DNA of 64,000 bases from Pseudomonadota bacterium (GTDB lineage: Bacteria > Pseudomonadota > Alphaproteobacteria > Rhodobacterales > Rhodobacteraceae), in contig JAJXZX010000004.1 of assembly GCA_021779835.1 (NCBI GenBank), positions 107,260 to 171,259 on the forward strand. Reading direction: 5' to 3'. The notes under the pieces are model-generated. The model did no database searches and was not told the origin of the DNA. It saw only the letters and a program-made list of their open reading frames with translations. Of this stretch, positions 34,522 through 46,035 are shown piece after piece. The stretch's first letter is position 1. The number at the start of each line of letters is the position of its first letter. A program made the translations under genes and the position numbers.

Positions 34522-36801
34522 ATGGAAGAGGCACGGCAGGACAATGCGCGGCAGGCAGCGCTGGACTATCATGAGTTCCCCAAACCGGGGAAGCTGGAGA
34601 TCCGCGCGACCAAGCCCCTTGCCAATGGCCGCGACCTGTCCCGCGCCTATTCCCCCGGCGTCGCTGAAGCCTGCCTGGAAATCAAGGCCGACCCCACCAC
34701 CGCCAGCCGCTATACCGCGCGCGGCAACATGGTTGGCGTGGTGACCAACGGCACCGCCGTGCTTGGCCTTGGCAACATAGGCGCGCTGGCCGCCAAGCCG
34801 GTGATGGAAGGCAAGGCGGTTCTGTTCAAGAAATTCGCCAATATCGACTGCTTTGACATCGAACTGAACGAATCCGATCCGGTGAAGCTGGCCGAAATCG
34901 TCATCGCACTGGAACCCACCTTTGGTGCGATCAACCTTGAGGACATCAAAGCCCCCGACTGTTTCATCGTCGAAAAGATCTGCCGCGAGCGGATGAACAT
35001 CCCGGTCTTTCACGACGACCAGCACGGCACCGCCATCGTGGTTGGTGCTGCGGCAACCAACGCGCTGATGGTGGCGGGCAAGGCCTTTGGCGACATCAAG
35101 GTGGTGTCCACCGGCGGTGGCGCGGCGGGGATCGCCTGCCTCAACATGTTGCTTAAACTCGGGGTAAAGCGCGAAAACGTCTGGCTGTGCGACATTCACG
35201 GCCTCGTTTACGAGGGCCGCCCCGAGGATATGAACCCGCAAAAGGCCGCCTACGCCCAGAAAACCGACAAGCGCAAGCTGGCCGATATCGTCGATGGTGC
35301 GGATCTGTTCCTTGGCCTGTCCGGCCCCGGCGTGCTGACGCCGGAACTGGTGCAACGCATGGCGCCGCGCCCGATCATTTTCGCACTGGCCAACCCGACG
35401 CCGGAAATCATGCCCGACGCCGTGCGCGCCGTCGCCCCCGATGCGATCATCGCCACCGGGCGCTCTGACTACCCCAATCAGGTCAACAACGTCCTGTGTT
35501 TCCCGTTCATCTTCCGCGGCGCGCTGGACGTCGGCGCGACCACGATCAATGACGAGATGCAGCTGGCCTGTATCGAAGGCATCGCCGCCCTCGCCCGCGC
35601 CACCACTTCGGCCGAGGCGGCTGCCGCCTACCGCGGCGAGCAAATGACCTTTGGCGCCGATTACCTGATCCCCAAACCCTTCGACCCGCGTCTGATGGGC
35701 GTGGTTGCGGGTGCCGTGGCCAAGGCCGCGATGGAAACTGGCGTGGCGACCCGTCCGCTGGCCGACCTTGGTGCCTACAAGGCGAAACTTGACGGCTCGG
35801 TGTTCCGTTCGGCGATGATCATGCGCCCGGTGTTCGAGGCGGCGCGCGGCTCCTCGCGTCGTATCGTCTTTGCCGAGGGCGAGGATGAGCGCGTCCTGCG
35901 CGCCGCCAACGCCATGCTGGAGGAGACCGACGAGGTGCCAATCCTGATCGGCCGCCCCGAGGTGGTCGAGCGGCGGTGCGAACGCGCGGGCCTGCCAATC
36001 CGCCCGGGCCGCGATTTCGGTATCGTGAACCCGGAAAACGACCCGCGCTATCGCGATTACTGGGAAACCTACCACGCGCTGATGCAGCGCCGTGGCGTCA
36101 GCCCCGACATCGCCAAGGCCGTGATGCGCACCAACACCACCGCCATCGCCGCCGCCATGGTGCATCGCGACGAGGCCGACAGCATGATCTGCGGCACCTT
36201 CGGGCAGTATCTGTGGCACCTTAACTATGTGCGCCAGATTCTTGCGCGCGGCGGCTTGCGCCCGGTGGGTGCACTGTCGCTGATGATCATGGAGGATGGG
36301 CCGCTCTTCATCGCCGACACGCAGGTTCACCCCGAACCCACACCCGCACAAATCGCGGATTCGGTGGTCGGCGCAGCCCGCCACGTGCGCCGCTTTGGCG
36401 TCACGCCCAAAATCGCGATCTGCTCGCATTCGCAGTTTGGCAACCTCGACACATCGTCAGGCCAGCGCACGCGCGCGGCGATGGAGATCTTGGACGCGAT
36501 GGAGCCGGACTTCACCTATGAGGGCGAAATGCCGATCGACTCGGCGCTTGACCCCGAGCAGCGCGCCCGCGTGTTCCCCAATGCGCGCTTTGAAGGGCCG
36601 GCGAACGTGCTGGTTTTCGCCAATACCGACGCCGCCAACGGGGTGCGCAACATCCTGAAAATGCGCGCGGGCGGGCTGGAGGTCGGGCCGATCCTGATGG
36701 GCATGGGCAACCGCGCCCATATTGTCACCCCCTCGATCACCGCGCGCGGCCTGCTGAACGTCGCCGCCATCGCAGGCACGCCGGTGTCGAACTACGGCTG
36801 A
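34522..36801 (+). CDS. maeB: NADP-dependent malic enzyme, MaeB type
   Basis: A 759-residue protein. Residues 1-430 are malic enzyme ([33 protein letters not shown](P)-binding [18 protein letters not shown]), decarboxylating malate to pyruvate. Residues about 440-759 are a phosphotransacetylase-like domain ([19 protein letters not shown]), which in MaeB enzymes is regulatory and binds acetyl-CoA. The length is normal. GGAGGCAGGA lies just upstream of the ATG. Confidence 0.95.
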   Translation: MEEARQDNARQAALDYHEFPKPGKLEIRATKPLANGRDLSRAYSPGVAEACLEIKADPTTASRYTARGNMVGVVTNGTAVLGLGNIGALAAKPVMEGKAVLFKKFANIDCFDIELNESDPVKLAEIVIALEPTFGAINLEDIKAPDCFIVEKICRERMNIPVFHDDQHGTAIVVGAAATNALMVAGKAFGDIKVVSTGGGAAGIACLNMLLKLGVKRENVWLCDIHGLVYEGRPEDMNPQKAAYAQKTDKRKLADIVDGADLFLGLSGPGVLTPELVQRMAPRPIIFALANPTPEIMPDAVRAVAPDAIIATGRSDYPNQVNNVLCFPFIFRGALDVGATTINDEMQLACIEGIAALARATTSAEAAAAYRGEQMTFGADYLIPKPFDPRLMGVVAGAVAKAAMETGVATRPLADLGAYKAKLDGSVFRSAMIMRPVFEAARGSSRRIVFAEGEDERVLRAANAMLEETDEVPILIGRPEVVERRCERAGLPIRPGRDFGIVNPENDPRYRDYWETYHALMQRRGVSPDIAKAVMRTNTTAIAAAMVHRDEADSMICGTFGQYLWHLNYVRQILARGGLRPVGALSLMIMEDGPLFIADTQVHPEPTPAQIADSVVGAARHVRRFGVTPKIAICSHSQFGNLDTSSGQRTRAAMEILDAMEPDFTYEGEMPIDSALDPEQRARVFPNARFEGPANVLVFANTDAANGVRNILKMRAGGLEVGPILMGMGNRAHIVTPSITARGLLNVAAIAGTPVSNYG

Positions 36802-36864
36802 CCTTTCGGCCTGACAAAAATCCTCCCCGTCGCAGGTGGCTCGCCGATGCGCCGTGCCTCCGGC

Positions 36865-36886
36865 GGGGATATTTTGACCAAAGCAA
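36865..36886 (+). repeat. dispersed intergenic repeat, copy E (tail)
   Basis: GGGGATATTTTGACCAAAGC and two more bases, in the maeB-prpE gap. It shares the GGATATTTTxxCCAAAGCAA core with copies F and H. Confidence 0.55.
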
Positions 36887-37006
36887 TTTGAAAGCGAAGC
36901 TTTAGCGCAAACGGTGACAAATCGACGCGCAATTCAGCCCGCAACAATCTTGCGCACAGGCGCATCATGGCGTTACAAACCGTCCAGCACACCTGGGAGG
37001 TATACA

Positions 37007-38899
37007 ATGGCATACTCAGACGTCTACGCAGGCTGGAAAGCTGACCCCGAAGGGTTCTGGATGACGCAGGCCGAGGCGATTGACTGGGTCAAAAAACCCT
37101 CCCGCGCACTGTTTGCCGACAACGCACCGCTGTATGAATGGTTCAAGGACGGCATGGTCAACACCTGCTGGAACGCGGTGGACCGCCACGTTCTGGCCGG
37201 GCGTGGCGATCAGCTTGCCATTATCCACGACAGCCCCGTCACCCATTCCACCCGTGGCATCACCTATGCCGAGTTGCAAAAGCGCGTGGCCAGCCTTGCC
37301 GGCGCCCTGCGCGCCAAGGGCATCGAAAAGGGCGACCGCGTCATCATCTACATGCCGATGGTGCCCGAGGCGCTGGAGGCGATGCTGGCCTGCGCCCGCC
37401 TTGGTGCGATCCACTCGGTGGTATTCGGCGGGTTCGCCGCGGCCGAGCTTGCCGTGCGCATCGACGACGCAAAGCCCAAGGCGATCATCGCCGCCTCTTG
37501 CGGGATCGAGCCGGGCCGCGTTGTGCATTACAAACCGCTGCTGGACGGCGCGATCGAGATGGCGACGCACAAGCCCGACTTCACCGTCATTTTCCAGCGT
37601 GAACAAGAGGTTGCGAAGCTGATCGAGGGGCGCGACTTCGCCTGGCATACCTTCCAATACGGCGTCGAGCCCGCCGAATGCGTGCCGGTCGAGGGCGACC
37701 ACCCGGCCTATATCCTTTACACCTCCGGCACCACCGGCCAGCCCAAAGGCGTGGTGCGCCCCACGGCGGGCCACCTTGTCGCGCTGCACTGGACGATGAA
37801 GAACATCTACGGTGTCGAGCCGGGCGAGGTGTTCTGGGCCGCCTCGGACGTTGGCTGGGTCGTTGGTCACAGCTATATCTGCTACGCGCCGCTGATCCAT
37901 GGCAACACCACCATCGTGTTCGAGGGCAAGCCGGTCGGCACCCCTGATGCGGGCACCTTCTGGCGCGTGATCCAGAACCACAAGGTCACCTCGTTCTTCA
38001 CCGCCCCCACCGCCTTTCGCGCCATCAAGCGCGAAGATCCGACCGGCGCGCTGATCGGCGAGTATAACCTGCGCTCGCTCAAGGCGCTTTACCTCGCCGG
38101 GGAACGGGCCGATCCCGACACCATCAAATGGGCGCAAGCCATGCTGAACGTGCCGGTGATCGACCATTGGTGGCAGACCGAAACCGGCTGGCCGATGGCC
38201 GCCAACCCGCTGGGGATCGAGAAACTTCCGGTCAAGATCGGCTCGCCCTCCGTCGCAATGCCCGGCTATGACATTCAGGCACTGGACGAGGGCGGCCACC
38301 CGCAGCCCGCAGGCCAGCTTGGCGCCATCGTGGTGAAACTGCCCCTGCCGCCGGGCACCCTGCCCACGCTGTGGAACGCGCCCGAGCGCTTTCAGAAATC
38401 CTACCTCGACCACTTCCCTGGCTATTACGAGACAGGCGATGCGGGCTATATCGACGAAGACGGCTACGTCTACATCATGGCGCGCACCGATGACGTCATC
38501 AACGTCGCGGGCCACCGCCTGTCCACCGGCGCGATGGAGGAAATCCTCGCCTCACATCCCGACGTCGCGGAATGCGCGGTGATCGGCGTCGCGGACGAGT
38601 TGAAGGGGCAATTGCCGCTTGGCTTCCTGTGCCTCAACAAAGGCTGCAACCGCGACCATGCCGAAATCGTCAAAGAGGTGGTGAAACTGGTGCGCGACAA
38701 GATCGGCCCCGTCGCCGCCTTCAAACTAGCCGTGGTGGTCAACCGCCTGCCCAAAACGCGGTCGGGCAAGATCCTGCGCGCGACCATGGTCAAGATCGCC
38801 GACAGCCAGCCGTTCAAGACGCCCGCCACCATCGACGATCCCGCCATCCTCGACGAGATCCGCGTGGCCCTGCAAACCATTGGCTTCGCCAAGGCATGA
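37007..38899 (+). CDS. prpE: propionyl-CoA synthetase
   Basis: A 630-residue AMP-forming acyl-CoA ligase. YTSGTTGQPKGVVRPTAGH is the P-loop, HWWQTETGWPMAANPLGIE is the active-site segment favouring propionate over acetate (acetyl-CoA synthetases differ here), and PKTRSGKILRATM contains the catalytic and regulatory Lys. ATG 37007 follows GGGAGG; upstream codons to 36914 lack family resemblance. With meaB (48158) it suggests propionyl-CoA metabolism through methylmalonyl-CoA. Confidence 0.92.
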   Translation: MAYSDVYAGWKADPEGFWMTQAEAIDWVKKPSRALFADNAPLYEWFKDGMVNTCWNAVDRHVLAGRGDQLAIIHDSPVTHSTRGITYAELQKRVASLAGALRAKGIEKGDRVIIYMPMVPEALEAMLACARLGAIHSVVFGGFAAAELAVRIDDAKPKAIIAASCGIEPGRVVHYKPLLDGAIEMATHKPDFTVIFQREQEVAKLIEGRDFAWHTFQYGVEPAECVPVEGDHPAYILYTSGTTGQPKGVVRPTAGHLVALHWTMKNIYGVEPGEVFWAASDVGWVVGHSYICYAPLIHGNTTIVFEGKPVGTPDAGTFWRVIQNHKVTSFFTAPTAFRAIKREDPTGALIGEYNLRSLKALYLAGERADPDTIKWAQAMLNVPVIDHWWQTETGWPMAANPLGIEKLPVKIGSPSVAMPGYDIQALDEGGHPQPAGQLGAIVVKLPLPPGTLPTLWNAPERFQKSYLDHFPGYYETGDAGYIDEDGYVYIMARTDDVINVAGHRLSTGAMEEILASHPDVAECAVIGVADELKGQLPLGFLCLNKGCNRDHAEIVKEVVKLVRDKIGPVAAFKLAVVVNRLPKTRSGKILRATMVKIADSQPFKTPATIDDPAILDEIRVALQTIGFAKA

Positions 38900-38903
38900 C
38901 CAT

Positions 38904-38955
38904 TGGGGGGCAGACGGGCCGCCGCCTGCCCCCCATTGCTTTGGTCAAAATATCC
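38904..38955 (-). repeat. dispersed intergenic repeat, copy F, also prpE terminator
   Basis: TGGGGGGCAG (38904-38913) pairs with CTGCCCCCCA (38926-38935). The tail on the minus strand is GGATATTTTGACCAAAGCAA. As read from prpE, the ten-base stem sits 5 bases after the stop and is followed by TTGCTTTGGT, so it can act as the prpE terminator. It faces nadK as well. Confidence 0.65.
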
Positions 38956-38986
38956 GCGCCGCAGGCTCAGGCCGGCCACCCCGCGC

Positions 38987-39760
38987 TTAGACAAACTGCT
39001 CGCGGAACATCCGTTCTTCCAGCCCGTGCCCCGGATTGAAAAGGATGCGGTGGCGCACCCCCGGCGCGCTGCGCAGTTCTACCCACAGCACGTCTTTCAC
39101 CGACCGCCCGTCGGCATCCGCCATCACCGGCCGCTTGGCCGCCTCCAGCACATCAAACCGCACCAGCGCGGTCTTTGGCAGCAACGCCCCCCGCCAGCGC
39201 CGCGGCCTGAATGCCGCCATCGCCGTCAGCGCCAGCACGTCAGAGCCGATCGGCAGGATCGGCCCATGCGCCGAATAGTTATAGGCAGTCGATCCGGCGG
39301 GTGTGCTTAGCAGCGCGCCATCGCAGACCAGCTCCTCCATCCGCACCTTGCCATCGACCGAAATGCGCAGTTTCGCCGCCTGTGGCCCCGCGCGCAGCAG
39401 TGACACCTCGTTGATCGCCAGCGCGTGGTGATGCTTGCCCATCGCATCCACCGCCTCCATCGAAAGCGGATTGATCACCTCTTCCTGCGCCTTTTCCAGC
39501 CGCTGGGTCAGCCCGTCGGCATCGTATTCGTTCATCAGGAACCCGATGGTGCCGCAGTTCATGCCATAAACCGGCAGGTTGGTGTCCCGCGTCGCGTGCA
39601 GCGTGTGCAACATGAACCCGTCGCCCCCCAGCGCCACGATCACGCTGGCTTTATCCAGGTCGCGCTGCCCATAGCGCGCCGTCAGCGCCGCCAGCGCGGC
39701 CTGCGCTTCGGCTGTCTCGCTTGCTACAAAGCAAATCTGTGCCGCTGCCGCTGCGTCCAT
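38987..39760 (-). CDS. nadK: NAD kinase
   Basis: A 257-residue enzyme phosphorylating NAD to [18 protein letters not shown] is the GGDG motif; [12 protein letters not shown] and [23 protein letters not shown] form the NAD site. It is a short alphaproteobacterial form. ATG 39760 follows CAGGGAGAG. It is convergent with prpE. Confidence 0.93.
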   Translation of the reverse strand: MDAAAAAQICFVASETAEAQAALAALTARYGQRDLDKASVIVALGGDGFMLHTLHATRDTNLPVYGMNCGTIGFLMNEYDADGLTQRLEKAQEEVINPLSMEAVDAMGKHHHALAINEVSLLRAGPQAAKLRISVDGKVRMEELVCDGALLSTPAGSTAYNYSAHGPILPIGSDVLALTAMAAFRPRRWRGALLPKTALVRFDVLEAAKRPVMADADGRSVKDVLWVELRSAPGVRHRILFNPGHGLEERMFREQFV

Positions 39761-39981
39761 CCTGCACTCTCCCTGCCAGACGCGCCATTGTTCCGCGCCT
39801 CCGCGCCCGAACTCAACCCCCAAACGTGAGCGCGCGCCGGATGGCCCAATCGGGCCGCTAATTTCCGATCCGCGCCACAGGTTTCGCCTGCGCACGCCCT
39901 TGCGTCGTTTTCCGCTCTTTTGCAGACGGGCGTCATGCGATAAATACCCGCAACCTTTCCCCTTCCCGGCAGGAGACGCCC

Positions 39982-41289
39982 ATGAACGCCCCGACCACCG
40001 CCCAGCAGCGCGACGCAGGCTTTTTCACCGAGAAACTCGAAACCCGCGACCCCGAAATCTTCGGCGCCATCCGATCGGAGCTTGGTCGCCAGCGCGACGA
40101 GATCGAGCTGATCGCCTCGGAAAACATCGTCTCCGCCGCAGTGATGGAGGCGCAGGGTTCGGTGCTGACCAACAAATACGCCGAAGGTTATCCGGGCAAG
40201 CGCTACTATGGCGGCTGCCAATACGTCGATATCGCCGAAACGCTGGCGATCGAGCGTGCCAAGCAGCTGTTCAACTGCGCCTATGCCAACGTGCAGCCGA
40301 ACTCGGGCAGCCAGATGAACCAGGCGGTGTTCCTCGCCCTGCTGCAACCGGGCGACACGTTCATGGGGCTTGACCTCAACTCGGGCGGCCACCTCACCCA
40401 TGGCTCGCCGGTCAACATGTCGGGCAAGTGGTTCAAGGTGCTGTCCTACGGCGTGCGCGCGCAGGATCAGCGCCTTGATATGGATGACTTCGCCGCCAAA
40501 GCGCGCGAACATAAGCCCAAGCTGATCCTCGCTGGCGGCACCGCCTATTCCCGCACCTGGGATTGGGCCGCCTTCCGCGCCATCGCGGATGAAATCGGCG
40601 CTTACCTGATGGTGGACATGGCCCATATCGCGGGCCTCGTCGCCGGTGGTCAGCACCCCTCTCCGCTTCCTTTCGCCGACGTCGTCACCACCACCACGCA
40701 TAAATCCCTGCGTGGCCCGCGCGGCGGCATGATCCTGACCAACAAGGAAGACATCGCGAAAAAGATCAACTCGGCGGTGTTCCCCGGTCTGCAAGGCGGC
40801 CCGCTGATGCACGTCATCGCCGCAAAGGCGGTCGCCTTTGGCGAGGCGCTGCGCCCCGAGTTCAAGGTCTATGCCGCGCAAGTGGTGAAAAACGCCCAAG
40901 CGATGGCCGACCAACTGATGAAAGGCGGCATCAACATCGTCTCAGGTGGCACCGATAACCACCTGATGCTGGCCGATCTGCGCCCGAAAAAGGTCACCGG
41001 CAAGGCCGCCGAGGCCGCTTTGGGCCGCGCCCACATCACCTGCAACAAGAACGGCATCCCGTTCGACCCGGAAAAGCCGTTCGTCACCTCTGGCATCCGC
41101 CTTGGCACCCCGGCGGGCACCACGCGTGGCTTTGCCGAGGCAGAGTTCCGCCAGATTGCCGACTGGATCGTCGAGGTCGTCGATGGCCTTGCCGCCAACG
41201 GCGAAGACGGCAACGCCGAGGTCGAAGCGGCGGTGAAAGCCAAGGTCAAGGCGCTCTGCGCCCGCTTCCCACTTTACCCGAACCTCTGA
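39982..41289 (+). CDS. glyA: serine hydroxymethyltransferase
   Basis: A 435-residue PLP enzyme interconverting serine and glycine with tetrahydrofolate. The PLP lysine is in [33 protein letters not shown] and [11 protein letters not shown] are diagnostic N-terminal blocks. AGGAGA precedes the ATG. A strong terminator follows the stop. Confidence 0.97.
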   Translation: MNAPTTAQQRDAGFFTEKLETRDPEIFGAIRSELGRQRDEIELIASENIVSAAVMEAQGSVLTNKYAEGYPGKRYYGGCQYVDIAETLAIERAKQLFNCAYANVQPNSGSQMNQAVFLALLQPGDTFMGLDLNSGGHLTHGSPVNMSGKWFKVLSYGVRAQDQRLDMDDFAAKAREHKPKLILAGGTAYSRTWDWAAFRAIADEIGAYLMVDMAHIAGLVAGGQHPSPLPFADVVTTTTHKSLRGPRGGMILTNKEDIAKKINSAVFPGLQGGPLMHVIAAKAVAFGEALRPEFKVYAAQVVKNAQAMADQLMKGGINIVSGGTDNHLMLADLRPKKVTGKAAEAALGRAHITCNKNGIPFDPEKPFVTSGIRLGTPAGTTRGFAEAEFRQIADWIVEVVDGLAANGEDGNAEVEAAVKAKVKALCARFPLYPNL

Positions 41290-41307
41290 TCACCTGCATA
41301 ACGCCGC

Positions 41308-41334
41308 AAAAGGGGGCCAACCGGCCCCCTTTTT
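41308..41334 (+). terminator. glyA terminator
   Basis: AGGGGGCC (41311-41318) pairs with GGCCCCCT (41323-41330), loop AACC, flanked by AAA and TTTT. It is the clearest rho-independent terminator in the window and is bidirectional with the convergent small gene, whose stop touches it. Confidence 0.9.
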
Positions 41335-41708
41335 CATTGCACATAGCCCTTCCAGATCAAGAACCACAGCAACAGCCCGCCCACCACCAGCATCCGAAAC
41401 AGGATCGAGCTGGCAATCCCCAGCGCCATGCTTCGCACCCGCTCTATCTGCCCGACCCCAGTGAGATGTTGCACGCAGGTGTCATAGGCCTCTGCCACCC
41501 GGTGCTGATCGACCTGCGGCAACATCTTGGGGTTCTGCGCCAAGGCCGCATATTTCGCCAAAATTGCCGCCTCTGCCTGCACGCGGCGCGGCATCATGCC
41601 CCGCGCGTGGCGCAGCTTCTCCGCCAGCCCGTTGCCACGGATGCGCAGCCGCACCTCCATCAGCTGCGCGACCCTGTCGGCCATTTGCTGCACCGTGATC
41701 GCACTCAT
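41334..41708 (-). CDS. hypothetical protein with C-terminal membrane anchor
   Basis: A 124-residue protein. Residues 1-90 are helical and charged (MSAITVQQMADRVAQLMEV, AHARGMMPRR-like RHARGMMPRR). Residues 98-120 form one membrane helix (FRMLVVGGLLLWFLIW). I do not recognise a named family. Codon use matches its neighbours, and it fills the glyA-hydrolase gap with a normal start, supporting a real gene. A cytoplasmic domain tethered to the membrane is the likely topology. Confidence 0.6.
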   Translation of the reverse strand: MSAITVQQMADRVAQLMEVRLRIRGNGLAEKLRHARGMMPRRVQAEAAILAKYAALAQNPKMLPQVDQHRVAEAYDTCVQHLTGVGQIERVRSMALGIASSILFRMLVVGGLLLWFLIWKGYVQ

Positions 41709-41805
41709 TCCCGCATCCCCGCTGATTACGGTGCCACCCTAACCGTGCGCCTGCTTCGCCTCAACACCTCTGGCGCGCACGCCGCCGCCGCGCTATCAAA
41801 AACCC

Positions 41806-42567
41806 ATGCTGAACACCGTCATCCACGGCGCGCCCACGGCGCAACCGCCCCTCCTCATCGTGCACGGCCTCTTTGGCTCGGCGCGCAACTGGGGCGTGAT
41901 CGCCCGCCGCCTGTCCGATGTGCGGCAGGTCATTGCCGTTGACATGCGCAACCACGCCGACAGCGCGTGGACCGCGCACCACGGCTACGACGACCTCGCC
42001 GCCGATCTGGCCGAAGTCATCACCACCCATGGCGCGCCGTTCGATGTGCTGGGCCACTCGATGGGCGGCAAGGCGGCGATGATGCTTGCCCTCACCCATC
42101 CCGCGCTGGTCCGCCGCCTGGTTGTCGCTGATATCGCCCCGGTGGCTTACGCCCACAGCCAGTCGCACCTGATCCAAGCAATGCGCGGGCTTGACCTCGA
42201 AGGCCTGCACGCGCGCTCCGAGGCGGATCGCCGCCTGTCCGCGACCGTCGAGGATGCCGGCACCCGCGCCTTTCTGCTGCAATCGCTGGATCTGAAGGCC
42301 GAACCGCCGCGCTGGCGACTCAACCTCGACGTTCTGGAGGCTGAGATGAACCTTATAACCGGCTGGCCCGAGCCCGCAGGCACGTTTCCCGGCCCCACCC
42401 TCTTCCTCACCGGCGCGCTGTCATCCTACGTCAAGCCGGAATACCGCGACGCGATCAAGGCGCTTTTCCCCGCCGCCCGCTTCGCAAAAATCCCCGGCGC
42501 GGGCCACTGGCTGCACGCCGACCGCCCGCGAGAGTTTGAGGCGGCGGTGGCGGCCTACCTCGGCTGA
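41806..42567 (+). CDS. alpha/beta hydrolase (YbfF-like)
   Basis: A 253-residue serine hydrolase. IVHGLFGSARNWG gives the oxyanion region, GHSMGGKAAMM the nucleophile elbow (Ser near residue 86), and PGAGHWLHADRP the catalytic His near the C-terminus. DMRNHADS is typical of the YbfF esterase branch. Probably a cytoplasmic acyl-ester or thioester hydrolase; the substrate is unknown. Confidence 0.88.
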   Translation: MLNTVIHGAPTAQPPLLIVHGLFGSARNWGVIARRLSDVRQVIAVDMRNHADSAWTAHHGYDDLAADLAEVITTHGAPFDVLGHSMGGKAAMMLALTHPALVRRLVVADIAPVAYAHSQSHLIQAMRGLDLEGLHARSEADRRLSATVEDAGTRAFLLQSLDLKAEPPRWRLNLDVLEAEMNLITGWPEPAGTFPGPTLFLTGALSSYVKPEYRDAIKALFPAARFAKIPGAGHWLHADRPREFEAAVAAYLG

Positions 42568-42620
42568 AGCGGCACGGGTGGCCGCTTCAGAGTCTTGTTT
42601 TCAATCGCCTATTTCTGCAA

Positions 42621-43109
42621 TTAGCCCGCCCGCTTCATCCGCGCGAGGATATTGGTGCGCAACACGAACTGCTGATATAGCGCGCCCAGAATATGCAGGC
42701 CGACCAAAGCGAACAGTGGCAGCTTCATCGCCTCATGGATCTCGGCCGCAGACCCGATGCCGCCGAACCACGACATCAGCCCGGTGATGGGCAGCAGGAT
42801 CAGAAGCAAATACAGCAGCCAATGCGTGCCCGTCGCCACCATCTTCATCATCGCCGATTCCTCTTCCGGCGGGCGCGGCACACCGCGCATCACGCGGATC
42901 GACAGGCGCCACAGCATCAGCGCCAGAATCACAATCCCTGCGTAAACGTGGAAGGTCACCCAAGTGGTGTGATTGTAGTCGAGCCCTTTGCGGATCGCGC
43001 GCCACGCGGCCTTGATATCGTCATGCAGGAAAAATTGCGGCACCAAGATCAGTGCCACCAGCCAATGCAGACCGATCTGCCGACGCGAATACCCCATGGG
43101 AACAGACAT
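42621..43109 (-). CDS. cytochrome b561
   Basis: A 162-residue membrane protein with four helices and conserved His pairs for two b-hemes: His15 in IGLHWLVALI, His54 in TFHVYAGI, and further His in ATGTHWLLYL and LVGLHILGALYQQFV. It would move electrons between quinol and periplasmic or cytoplasmic partners. TAGGAG lies 8 bases before the ATG. Confidence 0.88.
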   Translation of the reverse strand: MSVPMGYSRRQIGLHWLVALILVPQFFLHDDIKAAWRAIRKGLDYNHTTWVTFHVYAGIVILALMLWRLSIRVMRGVPRPPEEESAMMKMVATGTHWLLYLLLILLPITGLMSWFGGIGSAAEIHEAMKLPLFALVGLHILGALYQQFVLRTNILARMKRAG

Positions 43110-43340
43110 TAAAAACTCCTAATCGATGTTATGTCCCCGTTATACGCGACACCCCCCAATTTCCGCCACTATGTTTGCGCAATTCCGCGTCGTGCAGCCG
43201 ACATTCCACGCAACCCGAAGGCCCGGTCCTGATATTCGCGTCCCACATTGAAGTCAGGCGACCGCATCCCGCAGACAGCCCCCAACTGACGCCACCCGGC
43301 GCGCAACCGTCGATCAGTCGATCAGCCTCAGGCGCGTCGT

Positions 43341-43517
43341 TCAGGCGATGGCCTTTGCCACCATCCAACTCACCGGGAAACCCAGAACAAAGCCCAAGCC
43401 CGCAGCGATCTCAATCGGGACCGCAGTCGTGTAGCCTGCAACCAAGGCGGCCACGATCAGAATACCCATCAACGAAGTCGCAATGATGGAAAACAACAGC
43501 ATCGTCAGGCGGGTCAT
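43341..43517 (-). CDS. small two-helix membrane protein
   Basis: A 58-residue hydrophobic protein from ATG 43517, which is preceded by GGAGAGA. Helices span about residues 4-26 and 32-54. Homologues in Rhodobacterales are often labelled CTP synthetase, which cannot be right for a protein of this size. Function unknown. Confidence 0.65.
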   Translation of the reverse strand: MTRLTMLLFSIIATSLMGILIVAALVAGYTTAVPIEIAAGLGFVLGFPVSWMVAKAIA

Positions 43518-43586
43518 CGGTCTCTCCACAATAAGTCGCGCGCGGTTACTGCTAGCGCCGCCCACGCCCCCGCACCTTGATGCAGG

Positions 43587-43943
43587 TCAACTTCCCGTGA
43601 TGTACCCGAACGGGTCCTCTGCCGTGCCAATCACCGGATGCGCCCCCTTGCGCGGGCATCGTAAGCGCGCCCGCATCTCACCCGCGTCGCCTTGCAAGGA
43701 CCGCATGGTGGGAATGCAACCCGTCACCTCGGCGATCAGCACCAGCATCGTCTCGCGGATCTTCGGCAGGTCGGCCCGCCGCGCATACCCAATCCGGATC
43801 ACCTCGACGCTATAGCCCTTTTGCCAGACCGCATAGCTATACCCGTCGCGCGTCACCTTGGTTTCCGTCCCGCCCATCATCTGCGGCGCGGGAGAATCGC
43901 AGGCGGCAAGACACCAAACCAACAGAAAAACCAAAATCCGCAT
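43587..43943 (-). CDS. small lipoprotein
   Basis: A 118-residue protein with signal MRILVFLLVWCLAAC; the lipobox cysteine is residue 15. The mature part has one conserved-looking block, DGYSYAVWQKGYSVEVIRIG, and a further Cys pair. No named family recognised. A GAAAGG motif lies upstream of the ATG. It lies between the small membrane protein and lepA, all on the minus strand. Confidence 0.6.
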   Translation of the reverse strand: MRILVFLLVWCLAACDSPAPQMMGGTETKVTRDGYSYAVWQKGYSVEVIRIGYARRADLPKIRETMLVLIAEVTGCIPTMRSLQGDAGEMRARLRCPRKGAHPVIGTAEDPFGYITGS

Positions 43944-44166
43944 GGCAAACCTTTCACCGTTCGCCTCACTTTGCCCCGCAAGCGGTTAATGCCCGGTTAA
44001 ATCGCTCACGCGCCAGCGGTTGACATGCCGCGCCGCCGCGCACGGCGGCCCCTGACAGAACATCAGCACAACCAACAAGCAGACGCAGGCAGCGATTTAG
44101 GGGCGAGATCCCCGACACAGCGAGGATCACACTTACGCGCGAAACGATAACCGGACCGTTAAGCCC

Positions 44167-45966
44167 TCAGTTATCCATCTTCAGCGCATTGATAAACGCC
44201 GTTTGCGGGATTTCGACTTTCCCGAACTGGCGCATCTTCTTTTTGCCGGCCTTCTGCTTCTCCAGCAGCTTTTTCTTGCGCGTCACGTCGCCGCCGTAGC
44301 ACTTCGCCGTCACGTCCTTGCGCATCGCCGCAATCGTTTCGCGCGCAATGACCCGGCCGCCAATCGCCGCCTGAATAGGGATCTTGAACATGTGGCGCGG
44401 GATCAGGTCTTTCAGCTTTTCGCACATCGCCCGCCCGCGCATCTCTGCCCGGTCGCGGTGGACCAGCATCGACAGCGCATCGACCGGCTCGTCATTGACA
44501 AGGATCGACATTTTCACAAGGAAATCCTCGCGATAGCCGGAAATCTGGTAGTCGAACGAGGCATAGCCCTTGGTCACCGACTTCAGCCGGTCGTAGAAAT
44601 CGAACACCACTTCGTTCAGCGGCAGGTCGTAAACCACCATGGCGCGCGAGCCGGCATAGCTCAGGTCCAACTGGATGCCGCGCCGATCCTGGCACAGCTT
44701 CAACACGTCGCCCAGATACTCGTCCGGCACCAGAATCGTCGCCTTGATACGCGGCTCTTCGATGTGATCGACATAGGTCAGGTCGGGCATGTCGGCGGGG
44801 TTGTGCAGTTCCAGCGTGGTGCCGTCGCGCATATGCAGGTGATAGACCACCGAGGGCGCAGTGGTGATCAGGTCGATGTCATATTCACGCTCCAGCCGGT
44901 CGCGGATCACCTCGAGATGCAGCAGCCCAAGGAAGCCGCAGCGGAAACCAAAGCCCAGCGCCGCCGAGGTTTCCATCTCATAGCTGAACGACGCATCGTT
45001 CAGCGCCAGCTTCTCGATCGCATCCCTAAGCGCCTCAAACTCCGAGGCATCCACCGGGAACAGCCCGCAAAACACCACCTGCATCGCGGGCTTGAAGCCC
45101 GGCAGAGGCGCGGCGCAGCCCTTTTTCTCATGCGTGATCGTGTCGCCGACGCGCGTATCACGCACCTGCTTGATGGAGGCTGTCAGCACCCCGATCTCGC
45201 CGGGCCCCAGTTCTGCAATATCCACCATCTGCGGCTTTAGCACCGCGAGCTTTTCCACGCCGTAAACCGCATTGGTCTGCATCATGCGAATACGGTCGCC
45301 CTTGCGCAGCACGCCGTCGATCACCCGCACCATGACCACGACACCCAGATAGCTGTCATACCAGCTATCGACCAGCATTGCCTTCAGCGGCGCCTCGCGG
45401 TCGCCCACCGGCGGCGGCAGGCGCTTTACGATCGCCTCCAGCACATCGGGAATACCCAAGCCGGACTTCGCCGAGATCAGCACCGCGTCCGACGCGTCGA
45501 TCCCGATCACATCCTCAATCTGCGCGCGCACCTGTTCCGGCTCCGCCGCGGGCAAGTCGATCTTGTTCAGCACGGGAATGATCTCATGCCCTGCATCAAT
45601 CGCCTGATAGACGTTGGCCAGCGTCTGTGCCTCGACACCCTGCGAGGCATCGACCACCAACAAAGACCCCTCCACCGCGCGCATCGAGCGGCTGACTTCG
45701 TAACCAAAGTCAACGTGGCCGGGCGTGTCGATCAGGTTCAGCACATAGGCCAGCCCGTCGTTTGCCACATAATCAATGCGCACCGCGTTCGCCTTGATGG
45801 TAATCCCGCGTTCCCGCTCGATATCCATACTGTCCAGCAATTGCTCTTTCATGTCGCGCGTGGCGACAGTGCCGGTCGACTGGATCAGCCGGTCAGCAAG
45901 CGTGGATTTACCGTGGTCGATATGCGCCACGATGGAGAAATTGCGGATCTGTTTAAGTTCGGTCAT
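44167..45966 (-). CDS. lepA: elongation factor 4 (LepA)
   Basis: A 599-residue translational GTPase that back-translocates ribosomes. G motifs: [23 protein letters not shown] and NKIDLPAA. The C-terminal LepA-specific domain ends [19 protein letters not shown] followed by a short tail. ATG 45966 begins [13 protein letters not shown], the family's normal start; the frame upstream to 46086 is not conserved. Normal length. Confidence 0.97.
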   Translation of the reverse strand: MTELKQIRNFSIVAHIDHGKSTLADRLIQSTGTVATRDMKEQLLDSMDIERERGITIKANAVRIDYVANDGLAYVLNLIDTPGHVDFGYEVSRSMRAVEGSLLVVDASQGVEAQTLANVYQAIDAGHEIIPVLNKIDLPAAEPEQVRAQIEDVIGIDASDAVLISAKSGLGIPDVLEAIVKRLPPPVGDREAPLKAMLVDSWYDSYLGVVVMVRVIDGVLRKGDRIRMMQTNAVYGVEKLAVLKPQMVDIAELGPGEIGVLTASIKQVRDTRVGDTITHEKKGCAAPLPGFKPAMQVVFCGLFPVDASEFEALRDAIEKLALNDASFSYEMETSAALGFGFRCGFLGLLHLEVIRDRLEREYDIDLITTAPSVVYHLHMRDGTTLELHNPADMPDLTYVDHIEEPRIKATILVPDEYLGDVLKLCQDRRGIQLDLSYAGSRAMVVYDLPLNEVVFDFYDRLKSVTKGYASFDYQISGYREDFLVKMSILVNDEPVDALSMLVHRDRAEMRGRAMCEKLKDLIPRHMFKIPIQAAIGGRVIARETIAAMRKDVTAKCYGGDVTRKKKLLEKQKAGKKKMRQFGKVEIPQTAFINALKMDN

Positions 45967-46035
45967 GGATGGCGATATGCGCAGGTTTTCAAGGCGGGTC
46001 AAGCCGCGACAAAGGGCCCACACGCCCCTTTCCGC

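Noticed and set aside
34384..36429. 681-codon minus-strand frame opposite maeB
   Set aside because: Mirror frame of a clear malic enzyme; composition typical of antisense shadows.
43341..43517. CTP synthetase label
   Set aside because: A 58-residue two-helix membrane protein cannot be a CTP synthetase; no synthetase or glutaminase motif.
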